The position numbers and the translations under genes were made by a program. A stretch of 25,413 bases of DNA from Gammaproteobacteria bacterium (lineage in GTDB: Bacteria > Pseudomonadota > Gammaproteobacteria > Eutrophobiales > Eutrophobiaceae), in assembly GCA_018676275.1 (NCBI GenBank), contig JABHFC010000126.1:1-25413 (forward strand), given 5' to 3'. Numbering within the stretch: position 1 is the stretch's first letter; every line of letters starts with the position of its first letter. This document shows positions 16,214 through 22,449 of the stretch, one piece after another. The notes under the pieces were generated by a model. It had not been told where the DNA came from. It worked only from the letters and a program-made list of their open reading frames with translations, and searched no databases.

Positions 16214-16324
16214 ACTGGATTCCCGCCTGCGCGGGAATGACGGGAGCAGTTACTTTTTTACTGGATACTGGTATGCACCAGTATGACGGGGGATTCGAGA
16301 AGCGCGAAGTCTGCTCTTGGGGTA
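16214..16324. repeat. Two 28-nt hairpin repeats and an adjoining 24-nt shared segment
   Basis: Copy one (16214-16241) has arms TTCCCGC/GCGGGAA. Copy two (16260-16287) has arms TACTGGT/ACCAGTA with loop ATGC and is identical to 19749-19776. The 24 nt at 16301-16324 (AGCGCGAAG then TCTGCTCTTGGGGTA) recurs with two mismatches inside the 5' end of the HigB-like gene at 18394-18417, on the other strand. Confidence 0.8.
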
Positions 16325-16331
16325 TGACGGG

Positions 16332-16649
16332 TTATGCCGCTTTAGCGTGCAGTCGAAGACCGAGTGCTTTGGCCACTTTCAGCACAGTCATCAGACTCGG
16401 GTTACCGTCTTCGCTTAGGGCTTTGTAAAGGCTCTCACGACTCAACCCAGTATCGCGCGCTACCTGGGTCATGCCTTTGGCTCGTGCGATGTCGCCCAAA
16501 GCACGTGCAATGCCTGCCACATCTTCAGGTGCTTCGCTCAGCCAGGCATCCAGATACGCGGCCATCTCGGCTTGTGTACGCAGTTGTTCGGCGATGTCGT
16601 AAGGAATCGTCTTTGTTTTCTTTTTGCTTTTTGATCTTATCTTTGACAT
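16332..16649 (-). CDS. HigA-like antitoxin, first HigBA module
   Basis: A 105-residue cytoplasmic DNA-binding antitoxin. A basic N-terminus (SKIRSKSKKKTK) is followed by a helical region and an XRE-type helix-turn-helix at about residues 60-78 (MTQVARDTGLSRESLYKAL). This matches the addiction-module antidote family that pairs with HigB-like toxins of about 95 residues. The frame continues upstream, but ATG 16649 is chosen: it lies 10 nt after the toxin stop and GAGGT, overlapping that stop, is a good ribosome site. Toxin-first order is usual for HigBA. It should neutralise the toxin and repress the shared promoter. Confidence 0.88.
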   Translation of the reverse strand: MSKIRSKSKKKTKTIPYDIAEQLRTQAEMAAYLDAWLSEAPEDVAGIARALGDIARAKGMTQVARDTGLSRESLYKALSEDGNPSLMTVLKVAKALGLRLHAKAA

Positions 16650-16659
16650 TTCGATGACC

Positions 16660-16947
16660 TCACAGGTCCTGCGCCAACAGCATGGCGGTTTTGATGTCTG
16701 CCTGCTGTGTTGACTTATCACCACCTGCAAGCAAAATAATTAATTCACCTCTACGCTCTGTGTAATAGACACGGTAGCCCGGTCCAAAATCAATTTTCAA
16801 CTCAGAGATCCCTCCGCTTAGTCTCCGGTGACTTCCCGGATTTCCATGGGCCAGTCGATCGATACGAACCTGTATACGTGCCCTGCCCGCTCGATCCCTG
16901 AGGGCTTCAACCCAATCCCTGTATACCTCTGTCATCCTGACAAACAT
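16660..16947 (-). CDS. HigB/RelE-fold toxin, first HigBA module
   Basis: A 95-residue RelE/ParE-superfamily toxin of the addiction-module killer type, expected to cleave mRNA at the ribosome. Diagnostic stretches are WVEALRDRAGRARIQVRI, SELKIDFGPGYRVYY (48-62) and LLAGGDKSTQQADI. The ATG at 16947 is only 6 nt after the -10 box TACACT, so the mRNA is probably leaderless; a second in-frame ATG (16935) is an alternative. It is co-transcribed with the HigA-like gene 10 nt downstream. Confidence 0.88.
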   Translation of the reverse strand: MFVRMTEVYRDWVEALRDRAGRARIQVRIDRLAHGNPGSHRRLSGGISELKIDFGPGYRVYYTERRGELIILLAGGDKSTQQADIKTAMLLAQDL

Positions 16948-16953
16948 GAGATT

Positions 16954-16997
16954 AGTGTAGCCTATAGGATACAGTCGTCAAGTGCTATATTGATAGC
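16954..16997 (-). promoter_or_regulatory. Promoter and operator of the first HigBA module
   Basis: Read on the minus strand: -35 TTGACG (16981-16976), 16-nt spacer, -10 TACACT (16959-16954). A near-palindrome TGTAGCC TATA GGATACA (16956-16973, one mismatch per arm pair) overlaps spacer and -10, as expected for an antitoxin operator. A second inverted repeat GCTAT ATTG ATAGC (16984-16997) lies just upstream of the -35. The segment from the -35 outward is almost identical in the second HigBA promoter. Confidence 0.65.
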
Positions 16998-17057
16998 TGA
17001 CGGCGCTTATTTACTGGATTTACATCCTTAGTTCCGTAAACGGTGCGTCCATGCACC

Positions 17058-17082
17058 ACTTCTCCGCCTGCGCGGGAATGAC
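17058..17082. repeat. Degenerate hairpin repeat
   Basis: Core TCTCCGC CTGC GCGGGAA TGAC matches the right half of the 28-nt family, but the ACTGGA end is broken, with further repeat debris (GCGGGAATGACG) up to about 17104. It lies between the HigBA promoter and the DUF2058 gene. Confidence 0.6.
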
Positions 17083-17172
17083 GGGTTGGGGGCGGGAATG
17101 ACGGGGTAGCTGTTATTTCGTTTATAATCAGAGGCTCCTTAAACTATATCATTCAATATTCGGGACATATAT

Positions 17173-17718
17173 ATGGCCAATTCACTAATTGATCAGCTGA
17201 AAAAGACTGGCCTGGTTGATAAAAGCAAGGCTCAGAAGGTTAAGCATGGTCAATATAAAAGTAAAAAACAAAAGACAAAAAAGGGCGAGCCTGCGCAGTT
17301 AGACGAAGCAAAAATACTGGCACAAAAAGCACAGGCGTCCAAAGTTGAGCGTGATCGCCAGATTAATCAACAAAAACAGGAAGAGGCTGAATCTAAGGCA
17401 ATCGCTGCCCAGATTATCCAGATGATCGAAACCAGTCGTATTGAAGATCGTGATGGTGAGATTGTCTATAACTTTACTGACGCCAATGTGGTTAAGCGTA
17501 TTAATGTTTCAGAGGAGATATACAAGCACCTCATGTCTGGTCGATTGTCTATTGTTAAACTGGGTGAGGGATATGAACTGGTGCCAAGGCCGGTAGCAGA
17601 GAAGATTAAACAACGGGATGCTGGCTGTGTTATTGATATTGATCATGATGTTGAGTTGGAAGAAAGTAAGGATGATCCTTATGCTGATTATAAGATCCCC
17701 GATGATTTGATTTGGTGA
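17173..17718 (+). CDS. DUF2058 (YaiL-like) nucleic-acid-associated protein
   Basis: A 181-residue DUF2058 protein. The N-terminus MANSLIDQLKKTGLVDKSKA followed by a Lys-rich stretch (about 20-45) is typical, then a charged helix (45-90), and a C-terminal domain with YNFTDANVVKRINVSEEIYKHLMSGRL and YELVPRPVAEKI. Family members are annotated as polynucleotide-associated, and the basic N-terminus fits RNA or DNA binding, but no reaction is established. It is a conserved gammaproteobacterial housekeeping-type gene sitting between two mobile-looking toxin-antitoxin modules. The start is ATG at 17173; GGGA lies about 8 nt upstream. Confidence 0.9.
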   Translation: MANSLIDQLKKTGLVDKSKAQKVKHGQYKSKKQKTKKGEPAQLDEAKILAQKAQASKVERDRQINQQKQEEAESKAIAAQIIQMIETSRIEDRDGEIVYNFTDANVVKRINVSEEIYKHLMSGRLSIVKLGEGYELVPRPVAEKIKQRDAGCVIDIDHDVELEESKDDPYADYKIPDDLIW

Positions 17719-17809
17719 AAGGCTCGGGGTATCTACCCTGGGGCCAGGCTGGAGGTAGCGAAGCTGTGCATGACGGCAGGGCTGCCAGTATGACTGATAT
17801 GTGGGAGTG

Positions 17810-18109
17810 TTAGTGCAATGCAGCTACATCCAGTTTGACACCTAATGCTTCAAGTAAACGACGCACCGTATCAAAACGTGGTTGTGCTCCGGGTTTAAGT
17901 GCTTTGTATAAACTCTCGCGGCCAAGTCCGGCAGTCGCAGCGACATTTGCTATTCCACGTGCCTTTGCTACGTCCTGCATGGCAACGAGAAATGCATCAG
18001 GATCGGGATCTTCCAATGCTGCTGTTAAGTATTCTGCAATGACTTCTTCGCTATCCAGATAATCGCTGGCATCAAAAGGCGAGAGTTTCAATTTATTAGT
18101 TTTAGCCAT
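17810..18109 (-). CDS. HigA-like antitoxin, second HigBA module
   Basis: A 99-residue antitoxin with an XRE-like helix-turn-helix at about residues 52-71 (GIANVAATAGLGRESLYKAL). The SPFDASDYLDSEEVIAEYL N-terminus is characteristic of the COG3636 antidote family. It starts 3 nt after the stop of the HigB-like gene, with AGAG in the toxin's last codons as ribosome site. The HTH is similar to the first HigA-like protein, but the N-terminal toxin-binding part differs, so cross-neutralisation is not expected while cross-repression of promoters is possible. Confidence 0.88.
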   Translation of the reverse strand: MAKTNKLKLSPFDASDYLDSEEVIAEYLTAALEDPDPDAFLVAMQDVAKARGIANVAATAGLGRESLYKALKPGAQPRFDTVRRLLEALGVKLDVAALH

Positions 18110-18112
18110 GAT

Positions 18113-18388
18113 TCATTTCTCTTTAAGTTCCGTGGCCATAGCTATGGCCCTGGTGATATCTTTTTGCTGTCTGCGTTTTGAACCTCCGCACAAGAGCACA
18201 TAAACTACATCACCAGTGCGAGTGAAATACACTCGGTAACCTGGCCCGGAGTGAATACGCATTTCCGAGACGCCATTACCGATGGGAGAACAATCTCCAA
18301 AATTACCCCGCTCTGCTGACCGGATACGCTTAATGATAAGAGCCTTACCGGCCGAGTCTTTGAGCCGAGCAATCCATTTATCAAACAA
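18113..18388 (-). CDS. HigB/RelE-fold toxin, second module, 5' end disturbed by a repeat insertion
   Basis: The body is a complete HigB-like domain: FDKWIARLKDSAGKALIIKRI, SEMRIHSGPGYRVYF and LLCGGSKRRQQKDI. The 5' end is abnormal. A 27-bp segment (18394-18420) resembling the repeat at 16301-16324 interrupts the expected N-terminus; removing it in frame gives YEYDSTELFDKW, a normal family N-terminus. The ATG corresponding to the first module's start (18435) is now out of frame. In-frame starts are TTG 18388, which has GGGG 7 nt upstream supplied by the insert, or TTG 18469, which lies inside the -35 box and is implausible. The product may be shortened to about 91 residues, or the gene may be inactive. 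Confidence 0.7.
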   Translation of the reverse strand: MFDKWIARLKDSAGKALIIKRIRSAERGNFGDCSPIGNGVSEMRIHSGPGYRVYFTRTGDVVYVLLCGGSKRRQQKDITRAIAMATELKEK

Positions 18389-18393
18389 TTCTG

Positions 18394-18420
18394 TACCCCA
18401 AGGGCAGGCTTCGCGCTCCG
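18394..18420 (-). repeat. 27-bp repeat-derived insertion in the HigB-like gene
   Basis: On the minus strand it reads CGG, AGCGCGAAG, CCTGCCCTTGGGGTA. The last 24 nt match 16301-16324 with two mismatches. TA occurs at both boundaries, as in a TA target duplication. It adds nine codons and brings a Shine-Dalgarno-like GGGG. Confidence 0.65.
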
Positions 18421-18441
18421 TAGAATCGTATTCATAGGTTG

Positions 18442-18485
18442 ATTGTATCCGACTGGATACAATCGTCAAGTGCTATGTTGATAGC
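18442..18485 (-). promoter_or_regulatory. Promoter and operator of the second HigBA module
   Basis: Minus strand: -35 TTGACG (18469-18464), 16-nt spacer, -10 TACAAT (18447-18442). A perfect palindrome with arms ATTGTATCC and GGATACAAT around 4 nt (18442-18463) covers the spacer and -10. The inverted repeat GCTAT GTTG ATAGC (18472-18485) lies upstream of the -35, as in the first module. Confidence 0.7.
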
Positions 18486-18581
18486 TGACGGCGCTATACC
18501 CGGAGGGATGCGAGTATGACGATGGGGAATACTCAGGAGCGAGGCAGTAGTTTGTATTTTACAATCCAACACATTAACGTT

Positions 18582-18610
18582 TTGACGTTATAACAATATA
18601 GTGTTATAAA
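18582..18610 (+). promoter_or_regulatory. Promoter and operator of the RHH/RelE module
   Basis: -35 TTGACG (18582-18587), 17-nt spacer, -10 TATAAA (18605-18610). Perfect 8-bp inverted arms TTATAACA (18588-18595) and TGTTATAA (18602-18609) separated by 6 nt fill the spacer, the expected place for an RHH antitoxin operator. The antitoxin ATG is at 18618, only 7 nt after the -10. Confidence 0.75.
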
Positions 18611-18617
18611 TCACTCT

Positions 18618-18851
18618 ATGAGCACTAGTCCTAAACGCGCAACTGTATATTTCGATCCTGCACTCCACCGTGCTCTTCGTGTCAAAGCAGCGGAAACCGA
18701 GCGATCCATGTCGGATCTGATTAACGAGGCTGTACAACTCAGCCTGTCTGAAGATGCCGAGGACCTTGCCGCATTTGAAGATAGAGTGAATGAACCGAGC
18801 CTGCCTTATGAAGCCGTCGTTAAAGATCTAAAACGGCGTGGAAAAATATAG
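18618..18851 (+). CDS. Ribbon-helix-helix (CopG/RelB-type) antitoxin
   Basis: A 77-residue antitoxin. The N-terminal RHH DNA-binding fold is visible: strand RATVYFD (residues 7-13), helix ALHRALRVKAAETERS, turn, and helix MSDLINEAVQLSL. The acidic C-terminal tail (EDAEDLAAFEDRVNEPSLPYEAVVKDLKR) would wrap the toxin. The start ATG has no ribosome site and sits 7 nt after the -10, implying a leaderless mRNA. Its 3' end overlaps the toxin gene by 14 bp, so the two are translated together. Confidence 0.9.
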   Translation: MSTSPKRATVYFDPALHRALRVKAAETERSMSDLINEAVQLSLSEDAEDLAAFEDRVNEPSLPYEAVVKDLKRRGKI

Positions 18852-19107
18852 GATCTCAATCAAGCGTTCCGCGGTAAAAGAAATTGAAGCAATACCGCAA
18901 AAGAAAGAACGGCAACGCATCATTAGACGTATTGGCCAATTGGTCGACAACCCTCGCCCTCCTGGTTCAAGGAAATTATCTGGTAACGACAGATATCGCA
19001 TTCGCCAGGGAGCCTACCGAATTGTTTACAGTATAAAGAACGATGAACTGCTTATCGTTGTTGTCAAAGTGGGAAATCGAAAAGATGTTTATCGTAGGGG
19101 ATTCTAA
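18838..19107 (+). CDS. RelE/ParE-family toxin
   Basis: An 89-residue mRNA-interferase-type toxin. The RelE pattern is complete: YRISIKRSAVKEIEAIP, RRIGQLVDNPRPPGSRKLSG, YRIRQGAYRIVYSI, and a C-terminal strand LLIVVVKVGNRKDVYRR. The basic residues R53/R55, R61 and K81 lie where RelE-family catalytic residues are found. It starts with GTG at 18838 inside the antitoxin gene, with the antitoxin stop (TAG, 18849-18851) 11 nt further on. Unlike the two HigBA modules it is antitoxin-first and on the plus strand. Confidence 0.9.
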   Translation: MEKYRISIKRSAVKEIEAIPQKKERQRIIRRIGQLVDNPRPPGSRKLSGNDRYRIRQGAYRIVYSIKNDELLIVVVKVGNRKDVYRRGF

Positions 19108-19157
19108 TTTTTACGGGGATGACTGAACAGTAGAAGAAACTATTTTGATAGATTCTA

Positions 19158-19706
19158 ATGAATACACTACCTGATTACCTGCAACCTGATTTGTTGTTTA
19201 TTGCTATTGGTCTTAATCCTAATCCACTTTCTGTTGAGGCTGGCTTTTACTTTGCTAATCCACGTAATCGATTCTGGAAGGCTTTAAATGCATCACGTCT
19301 GGTCGATGTGAAACTGGAACCATGTGAGGCTTCGATGGAAACTTTGCTTACAAAATACAAAATTGGGTTTACAGATTTAGTCAAACGTCCCAGTACCATG
19401 GGTAAAGATTTACGTGCTGCTGATTACCGGGAGTGGGGACCGCAACTTAAAGATAAGTTGCTTGAGTATCAGCCCATGATTGCCTGGTTCCAGGGTCAGG
19501 GTACTTATAAGTCCTATTTGAAGTATGTAGAAAATATTGATGAGAAAGTTGCCCTGGGTATCCAAAAGCGACGTATCGGTAAGACACGTATATTTGTGAC
19601 ACCTAACCCGAGTCCGGCTAATGCAAAGTTTTCATTGGATGATTTGATTCGTTCTTATGATGAGATGGTTAGTTATCGAATCAGGGAGGCTTTTGGGGTT
19701 GGGTAG
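19158..19706 (+). CDS. mug: Mug/TDG-type mismatch uracil-DNA glycosylase
   Basis: A 182-residue DNA-repair enzyme that would remove uracil (or thymine and etheno bases) opposite guanine. Motif 1 appears as GLNPNPLSVEAG (residues 18-29), with N20 at the catalytic Asn position of E. coli Mug (GINPG), followed by FYFANPRNRFWKAL, a hallmark stretch. Motif 2 reads NPSPAN (150-155) instead of the enterobacterial NPSGLS, so the helix-intercalating loop differs; substrate preference may shift. The start ATG lies 50 bp after the RelE-like gene with a weak ribosome site. Confidence 0.85.
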   Translation: MNTLPDYLQPDLLFIAIGLNPNPLSVEAGFYFANPRNRFWKALNASRLVDVKLEPCEASMETLLTKYKIGFTDLVKRPSTMGKDLRAADYREWGPQLKDKLLEYQPMIAWFQGQGTYKSYLKYVENIDEKVALGIQKRRIGKTRIFVTPNPSPANAKFSLDDLIRSYDEMVSYRIREAFGVG

Positions 19707-19748
19707 GTCCTTTATCTATTTGGGATTGCCTACGGCAATATATTTACT

Positions 19749-19776
19749 ACTGGATACTGGTATGCACCAGTATGAC
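19749..19776. repeat. 28-nt hairpin repeat, TACTGGT-arm variant
   Basis: ACTGGA, arm TACTGGT, loop ATGC, arm ACCAGTA, TGAC; identical over all 28 nt to 16260-16287, about 3.5 kb away. It lies between the mug-like gene and darP. Confidence 0.8.
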
Positions 19777-19804
19777 GTAGTAGGAATGTTTGAGAATTCT
19801 TTGA

Positions 19805-20311
19805 ATGACTGATACAGAAGAAATACGGCCTAAAAGCAAATCACAGGTTAAGCGTGAGTTGCATGCTTTGCATGACCTGGGTCGGGAGTTGGTTGAGCTT
19901 CCTGGTAAGGCTTTAAAGCAAATCCCTTTAAGCGAAGAGACTCTGGATGCTGTATTGGAAGCAAAGCAGCTGAAGATGGAAGCTTTACGGCGCCAGTTAA
20001 AACATATCGGTAAGCTGATGCGTGATGAGGATGCTGATTCTATTCGAATTGCCCTGGATAAATTACGTCAGCCTCATGAGAAGGAAGTTAGTGAGTTTCA
20101 TGAAGTAGAAGGATGGCGGGATTCTTTATTGGCTGGTGATGATGCTGTGCTTGGAGAATTGTGTGGGCGTTTTGTTGATATTGATCGTCAGCATTTGCGG
20201 CAGTTGGTCAGGAATGCTCAGAAGGAACGGGATTTGAATAAGCCGCCCAAGTCGGCGAGGGTATTGTTTCGGTATTTAAAGGCCTTGTCTGAAAATAATA
20301 ATGACGCCTGA
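19805..20311 (+). CDS. darP: Dual-action ribosomal maturation protein DarP (YjgA, DUF615)
   Basis: A 168-residue, mainly helical DUF615 protein. It opens with the family signature KSKSQVKRELHALHDLGRELVELP, then LDAVLEAKQLKMEALRRQLKHIGKLMR and a C-terminal RQLVRNAQKERDLNKPPKSARVLFRYLK. DarP binds late 50S pre-subunits and aids peptidyl-transferase-centre maturation. Length and motif order are normal. The stop codon lies in the loop of a terminator hairpin. There is only a weak ribosome site ahead of the ATG (GAGAATTCTTTGA). Confidence 0.95.
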   Translation: MTDTEEIRPKSKSQVKRELHALHDLGRELVELPGKALKQIPLSEETLDAVLEAKQLKMEALRRQLKHIGKLMRDEDADSIRIALDKLRQPHEKEVSEFHEVEGWRDSLLAGDDAVLGELCGRFVDIDRQHLRQLVRNAQKERDLNKPPKSARVLFRYLKALSENNNDA

Positions 20312-20326
20312 CGGCGTTGTTTTTTT
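20304..20326 (+). terminator. Rho-independent terminator overlapping the darP stop
   Basis: Stem ACGCC / GGCGT (20304-20308 and 20313-20317) with loop TGAC, then TTGTTTTTTTT. The loop begins one base into the darP stop codon TGA (20309-20311), so the hairpin uses coding sequence. Confidence 0.75.
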
Positions 20327-20420
20327 ACTGGATTCTGGCATTCGCCAGAATGACGATATAGAGGATTGATTCACGGGTTACTCGCAGGAATTTATACCCG
20401 GGGGGGTGCCGGTATGACGA
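20327..20420. repeat. 28-nt hairpin repeat plus partial unit
   Basis: 20327-20354 reads ACTGGA, arm TTCTGGC, loop ATTC, arm GCCAGAA, TGAC: another arm variant that pairs perfectly. A degenerate unit (ATACCCGGGGGGGTGCCGGTATGACG) follows near 20394-20419. They separate the convergent darP and sixA genes. Confidence 0.75.
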
Positions 20421-20425
20421 AGGTT

Positions 20426-20887
20426 CTAGCAGCAATCAGGACGTAGCATCCAGCCGATGTGCCAGTGTTTCTGCTCATCCTGAACCAGGCACACTACGCT
20501 GGCGGGTCTATAGGCGACGAGTACGGGTTCTTCCTTGCCTGTTACCAGCAATGAAACCAGCTTCGCCATAAATGGCAGGTGCCCGACTATCATTGTATTC
20601 GGCTTAAGATTTGCTATTTTTTTTGCAAAGGCTTCTACGGAGTCTTTCGGGTCTATTCCATCTATCGCGATCACATCGTCATTGACTATTAATGTTTCAG
20701 CGAATGTCTCTGCGGTTTGATGGGCGCGCATTTTGCCACTGTGATAGATCTTGTCTACCGGAACTCGCATTACGTACATGTGCGTTGCCATTGACTGCAC
20801 TTCTTTCAGACCTTCGCTGCTGAGCGAGCGTCCAGGGTCGATGTCTTTTGTTAGGGCATGTCCGTGTTGTACAAGGTAGAGTCTCAT
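20426..20887 (-). CDS. sixA: Phosphohistidine phosphatase SixA-like
   Basis: A 153-residue histidine-phosphatase-superfamily protein that would remove phosphate from phosphohistidine on phosphotransfer proteins. The catalytic His lies in LYLVQHGHA: the usual RHG motif is QHG here, a substitution known in SixA-like proteins. The second core elements are HSGKMRAHQTAETFAE (Arg and His of the phosphate pocket) and IVGHLPFMAKLVSLL with the second catalytic His. The start is set at ATG 20887 so that the protein opens MRLYLVQHG, as family members do; the frame extends 7 codons further upstream without support. Confidence 0.87.
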   Translation of the reverse strand: MRLYLVQHGHALTKDIDPGRSLSSEGLKEVQSMATHMYVMRVPVDKIYHSGKMRAHQTAETFAETLIVNDDVIAIDGIDPKDSVEAFAKKIANLKPNTMIVGHLPFMAKLVSLLVTGKEEPVLVAYRPASVVCLVQDEQKHWHIGWMLRPDCC

Positions 20888-21005
20888 ATCGCTAATTATA
20901 GGATACATTTTCGTGCTCGGACATACTTCGGTTCGAATTGTTGCAGAATCTCTCAGAATGGCGGTTTATACTGGCCTTAATGAGTGGATGCCTACGACGG
21001 TTTTT

Positions 21006-21033
21006 ACTGGATTCCCGCCTTCGCGGGAATGAC
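21006..21033. repeat. 28-nt hairpin repeat upstream of blc
   Basis: ACTGGA, arm TTCCCGC, loop CTTC, arm GCGGGAA, TGAC; stem perfect. A partial GCGGGAATGACGG follows to about 21058. It lies 47 nt before the lipocalin start. Confidence 0.8.
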
Positions 21034-21079
21034 GATTTTGGGGTGCGGGAATGACGGCATCTTAATAACGAGAAAGATA

Positions 21080-21613
21080 ATGAGACAAAGAATCAACTCT
21101 TTAAAATGTGCAATTTTGTTTGTGCTTTTATGTGGCTTATCTGCCTGTGCAGGTTTACCCGATGGTATTGAAGCCGTAAACGGTTTCGAACTACCGCGCT
21201 ATCTCGGTAAATGGTATGAGATTGCCCGTCTTGATCATTCATTTGAGAGGGGCCTGTCAAAAATCACCGCTGACTACAGCATGCGTGAGGATGGCGGTGT
21301 CAAGGTACTGAATCGTGGTTTCAATATGGAAGATAATGCCTGGGATGAAGCTGAAGGAAAGGCATATTTTGTTGGTGATACCAACACGGGTGCATTGAAG
21401 GTATCTTTCTTCGGCCCGTTTTATGGTGGCTATAATATTATTGATCTGGATAAAGATGGCTATCAATACGCGCTGGTCGCAGGACCGAATCTGTCTTATT
21501 TATGGATACTGGCAAGAACACCTGATCTTGATGACGCCACCCTCAACTATCTGCTGGCAAAAGCGGATGCATTCGGCTTTGCGATTGATGACCTCATATT
21601 TGTAGAGCACTGA
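21080..21613 (+). CDS. blc: Outer-membrane lipocalin Blc
   Basis: A 177-residue bacterial lipocalin, probably lipid-anchored in the outer membrane and binding fatty acids or lysophospholipids. The signal peptide ends in the lipobox LSAC with C23 lipidated. The lipocalin signature GxW is in YLGKWYEIARLDHSFERGL (from residue 41). YNIIDLDKDGYQYALVAGP and SYLWILARTP are the conserved later strands. ATG 21080 is chosen because the upstream frame is repeat DNA and the signal peptide starts here. AACGAGAAAGAT gives a modest ribosome site. Confidence 0.92.
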   Translation: MRQRINSLKCAILFVLLCGLSACAGLPDGIEAVNGFELPRYLGKWYEIARLDHSFERGLSKITADYSMREDGGVKVLNRGFNMEDNAWDEAEGKAYFVGDTNTGALKVSFFGPFYGGYNIIDLDKDGYQYALVAGPNLSYLWILARTPDLDDATLNYLLAKADAFGFAIDDLIFVEH

Positions 21614-21663
21614 TTTATGTTCGCTTGCAAGGATATTTTTTTGCGATTGTTATTACCTTTTCC

Positions 21664-22449
21664 CTATTCCGTTTGCGAGGTGGCAGCGGTTTTTATTCTG
21701 CGACCAAAGTACTGACCAACGACAAGACCGATGATAGCCATGCACCAGACGATGATGGCGCCGGTGGGCAGATCCAATACTGCGGATAAGATAATACCCG
21801 CAAGGTAGCCAGCGCTGCCGATAGCATAGCCGACTATCAGGCCTTTTGTTTCTGGTAGTTTCAAGGTTGCCAGTGCCGGAATGATCAGGCTGGCAAAGAC
21901 GAGGTAGACTCCGACTACCTGTACCGAGGCGGTGACTACGAAAGCGAACACCAGGTAAAAACCCATACGTTGCATGAAGGCCGGGAACATCAGCCAGATC
22001 CCGCCGAGCACGAGGTAGAGGCCAGCGATGGGTAACAATGAAGACCAGGTTGACCAGAGTATTTGACCGACCAGCAGATCTTTTAAATGTTCACCACCGT
22101 GCGGGTTCTCTGCCAGTAAGAGAATACTGCCGGTTGCTGCCAGTACGAACAGGGTACCGATCAGGGCTTCCTGTGTTTCCGGCCAGTGTTTTTCTGACCA
22201 GTTCAATCCAATAGCGGCAAGCAAGGCGGCAGAAACAGCGGCGAGCTGCACCACCCAGCCATGATCAACCTCAAACATTACTTCGGCTGCAATCACGCCA
22301 AGTCCGGCAATCTGGGCAATGGCCAGATCGATAAAGATAATACCGCGTGTCAGTACCCTGTGCCCCAGCGGTACATGGATACTTAAAATCAACAGACCGG
22401 CGAATAAAGCCGGGCCGATGATCGACCACTCTACTGCCTCCCAGTTCAT
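21664..22449 (-). CDS. znuB: Zinc ABC transporter permease ZnuB-like
   Basis: A 261-residue inner-membrane permease of the ABC-3 family with about seven to nine helices. Family-typical stretches are SIHVPLGHRVLTRGIIFIDLAIAQIAGLG near the N-terminus and VGVYLVFASLIIPALATL and GAIIVWCMAIIGLVVG later. It starts in an ATGA overlap with the znuA-like stop, so it is translationally coupled. It is the last gene of the operon; no ATPase gene (znuC) accompanies it and a plus-strand gene follows. Confidence 0.9.
   Translation of the reverse strand: MNWEAVEWSIIGPALFAGLLILSIHVPLGHRVLTRGIIFIDLAIAQIAGLGVIAAEVMFEVDHGWVVQLAAVSAALLAAIGLNWSEKHWPETQEALIGTLFVLAATGSILLLAENPHGGEHLKDLLVGQILWSTWSSLLPIAGLYLVLGGIWLMFPAFMQRMGFYLVFAFVVTASVQVVGVYLVFASLIIPALATLKLPETKGLIVGYAIGSAGYLAGIILSAVLDLPTGAIIVWCMAIIGLVVGQYFGRRIKTAATSQTE

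Noticed and set aside
16332..19107. Integron-like cassette array (several toxin-antitoxin modules with repeats)
   Set aside because: The repeats lack attC features (no GTTRRRY/RYYYAAC ends), spacing is irregular, modules lie on both strands, and no integrase is seen.
20984..21079. N-terminal extension of the lipocalin frame
   Set aside because: It translates hairpin-repeat DNA; the lipoprotein signal peptide starts at 21080.
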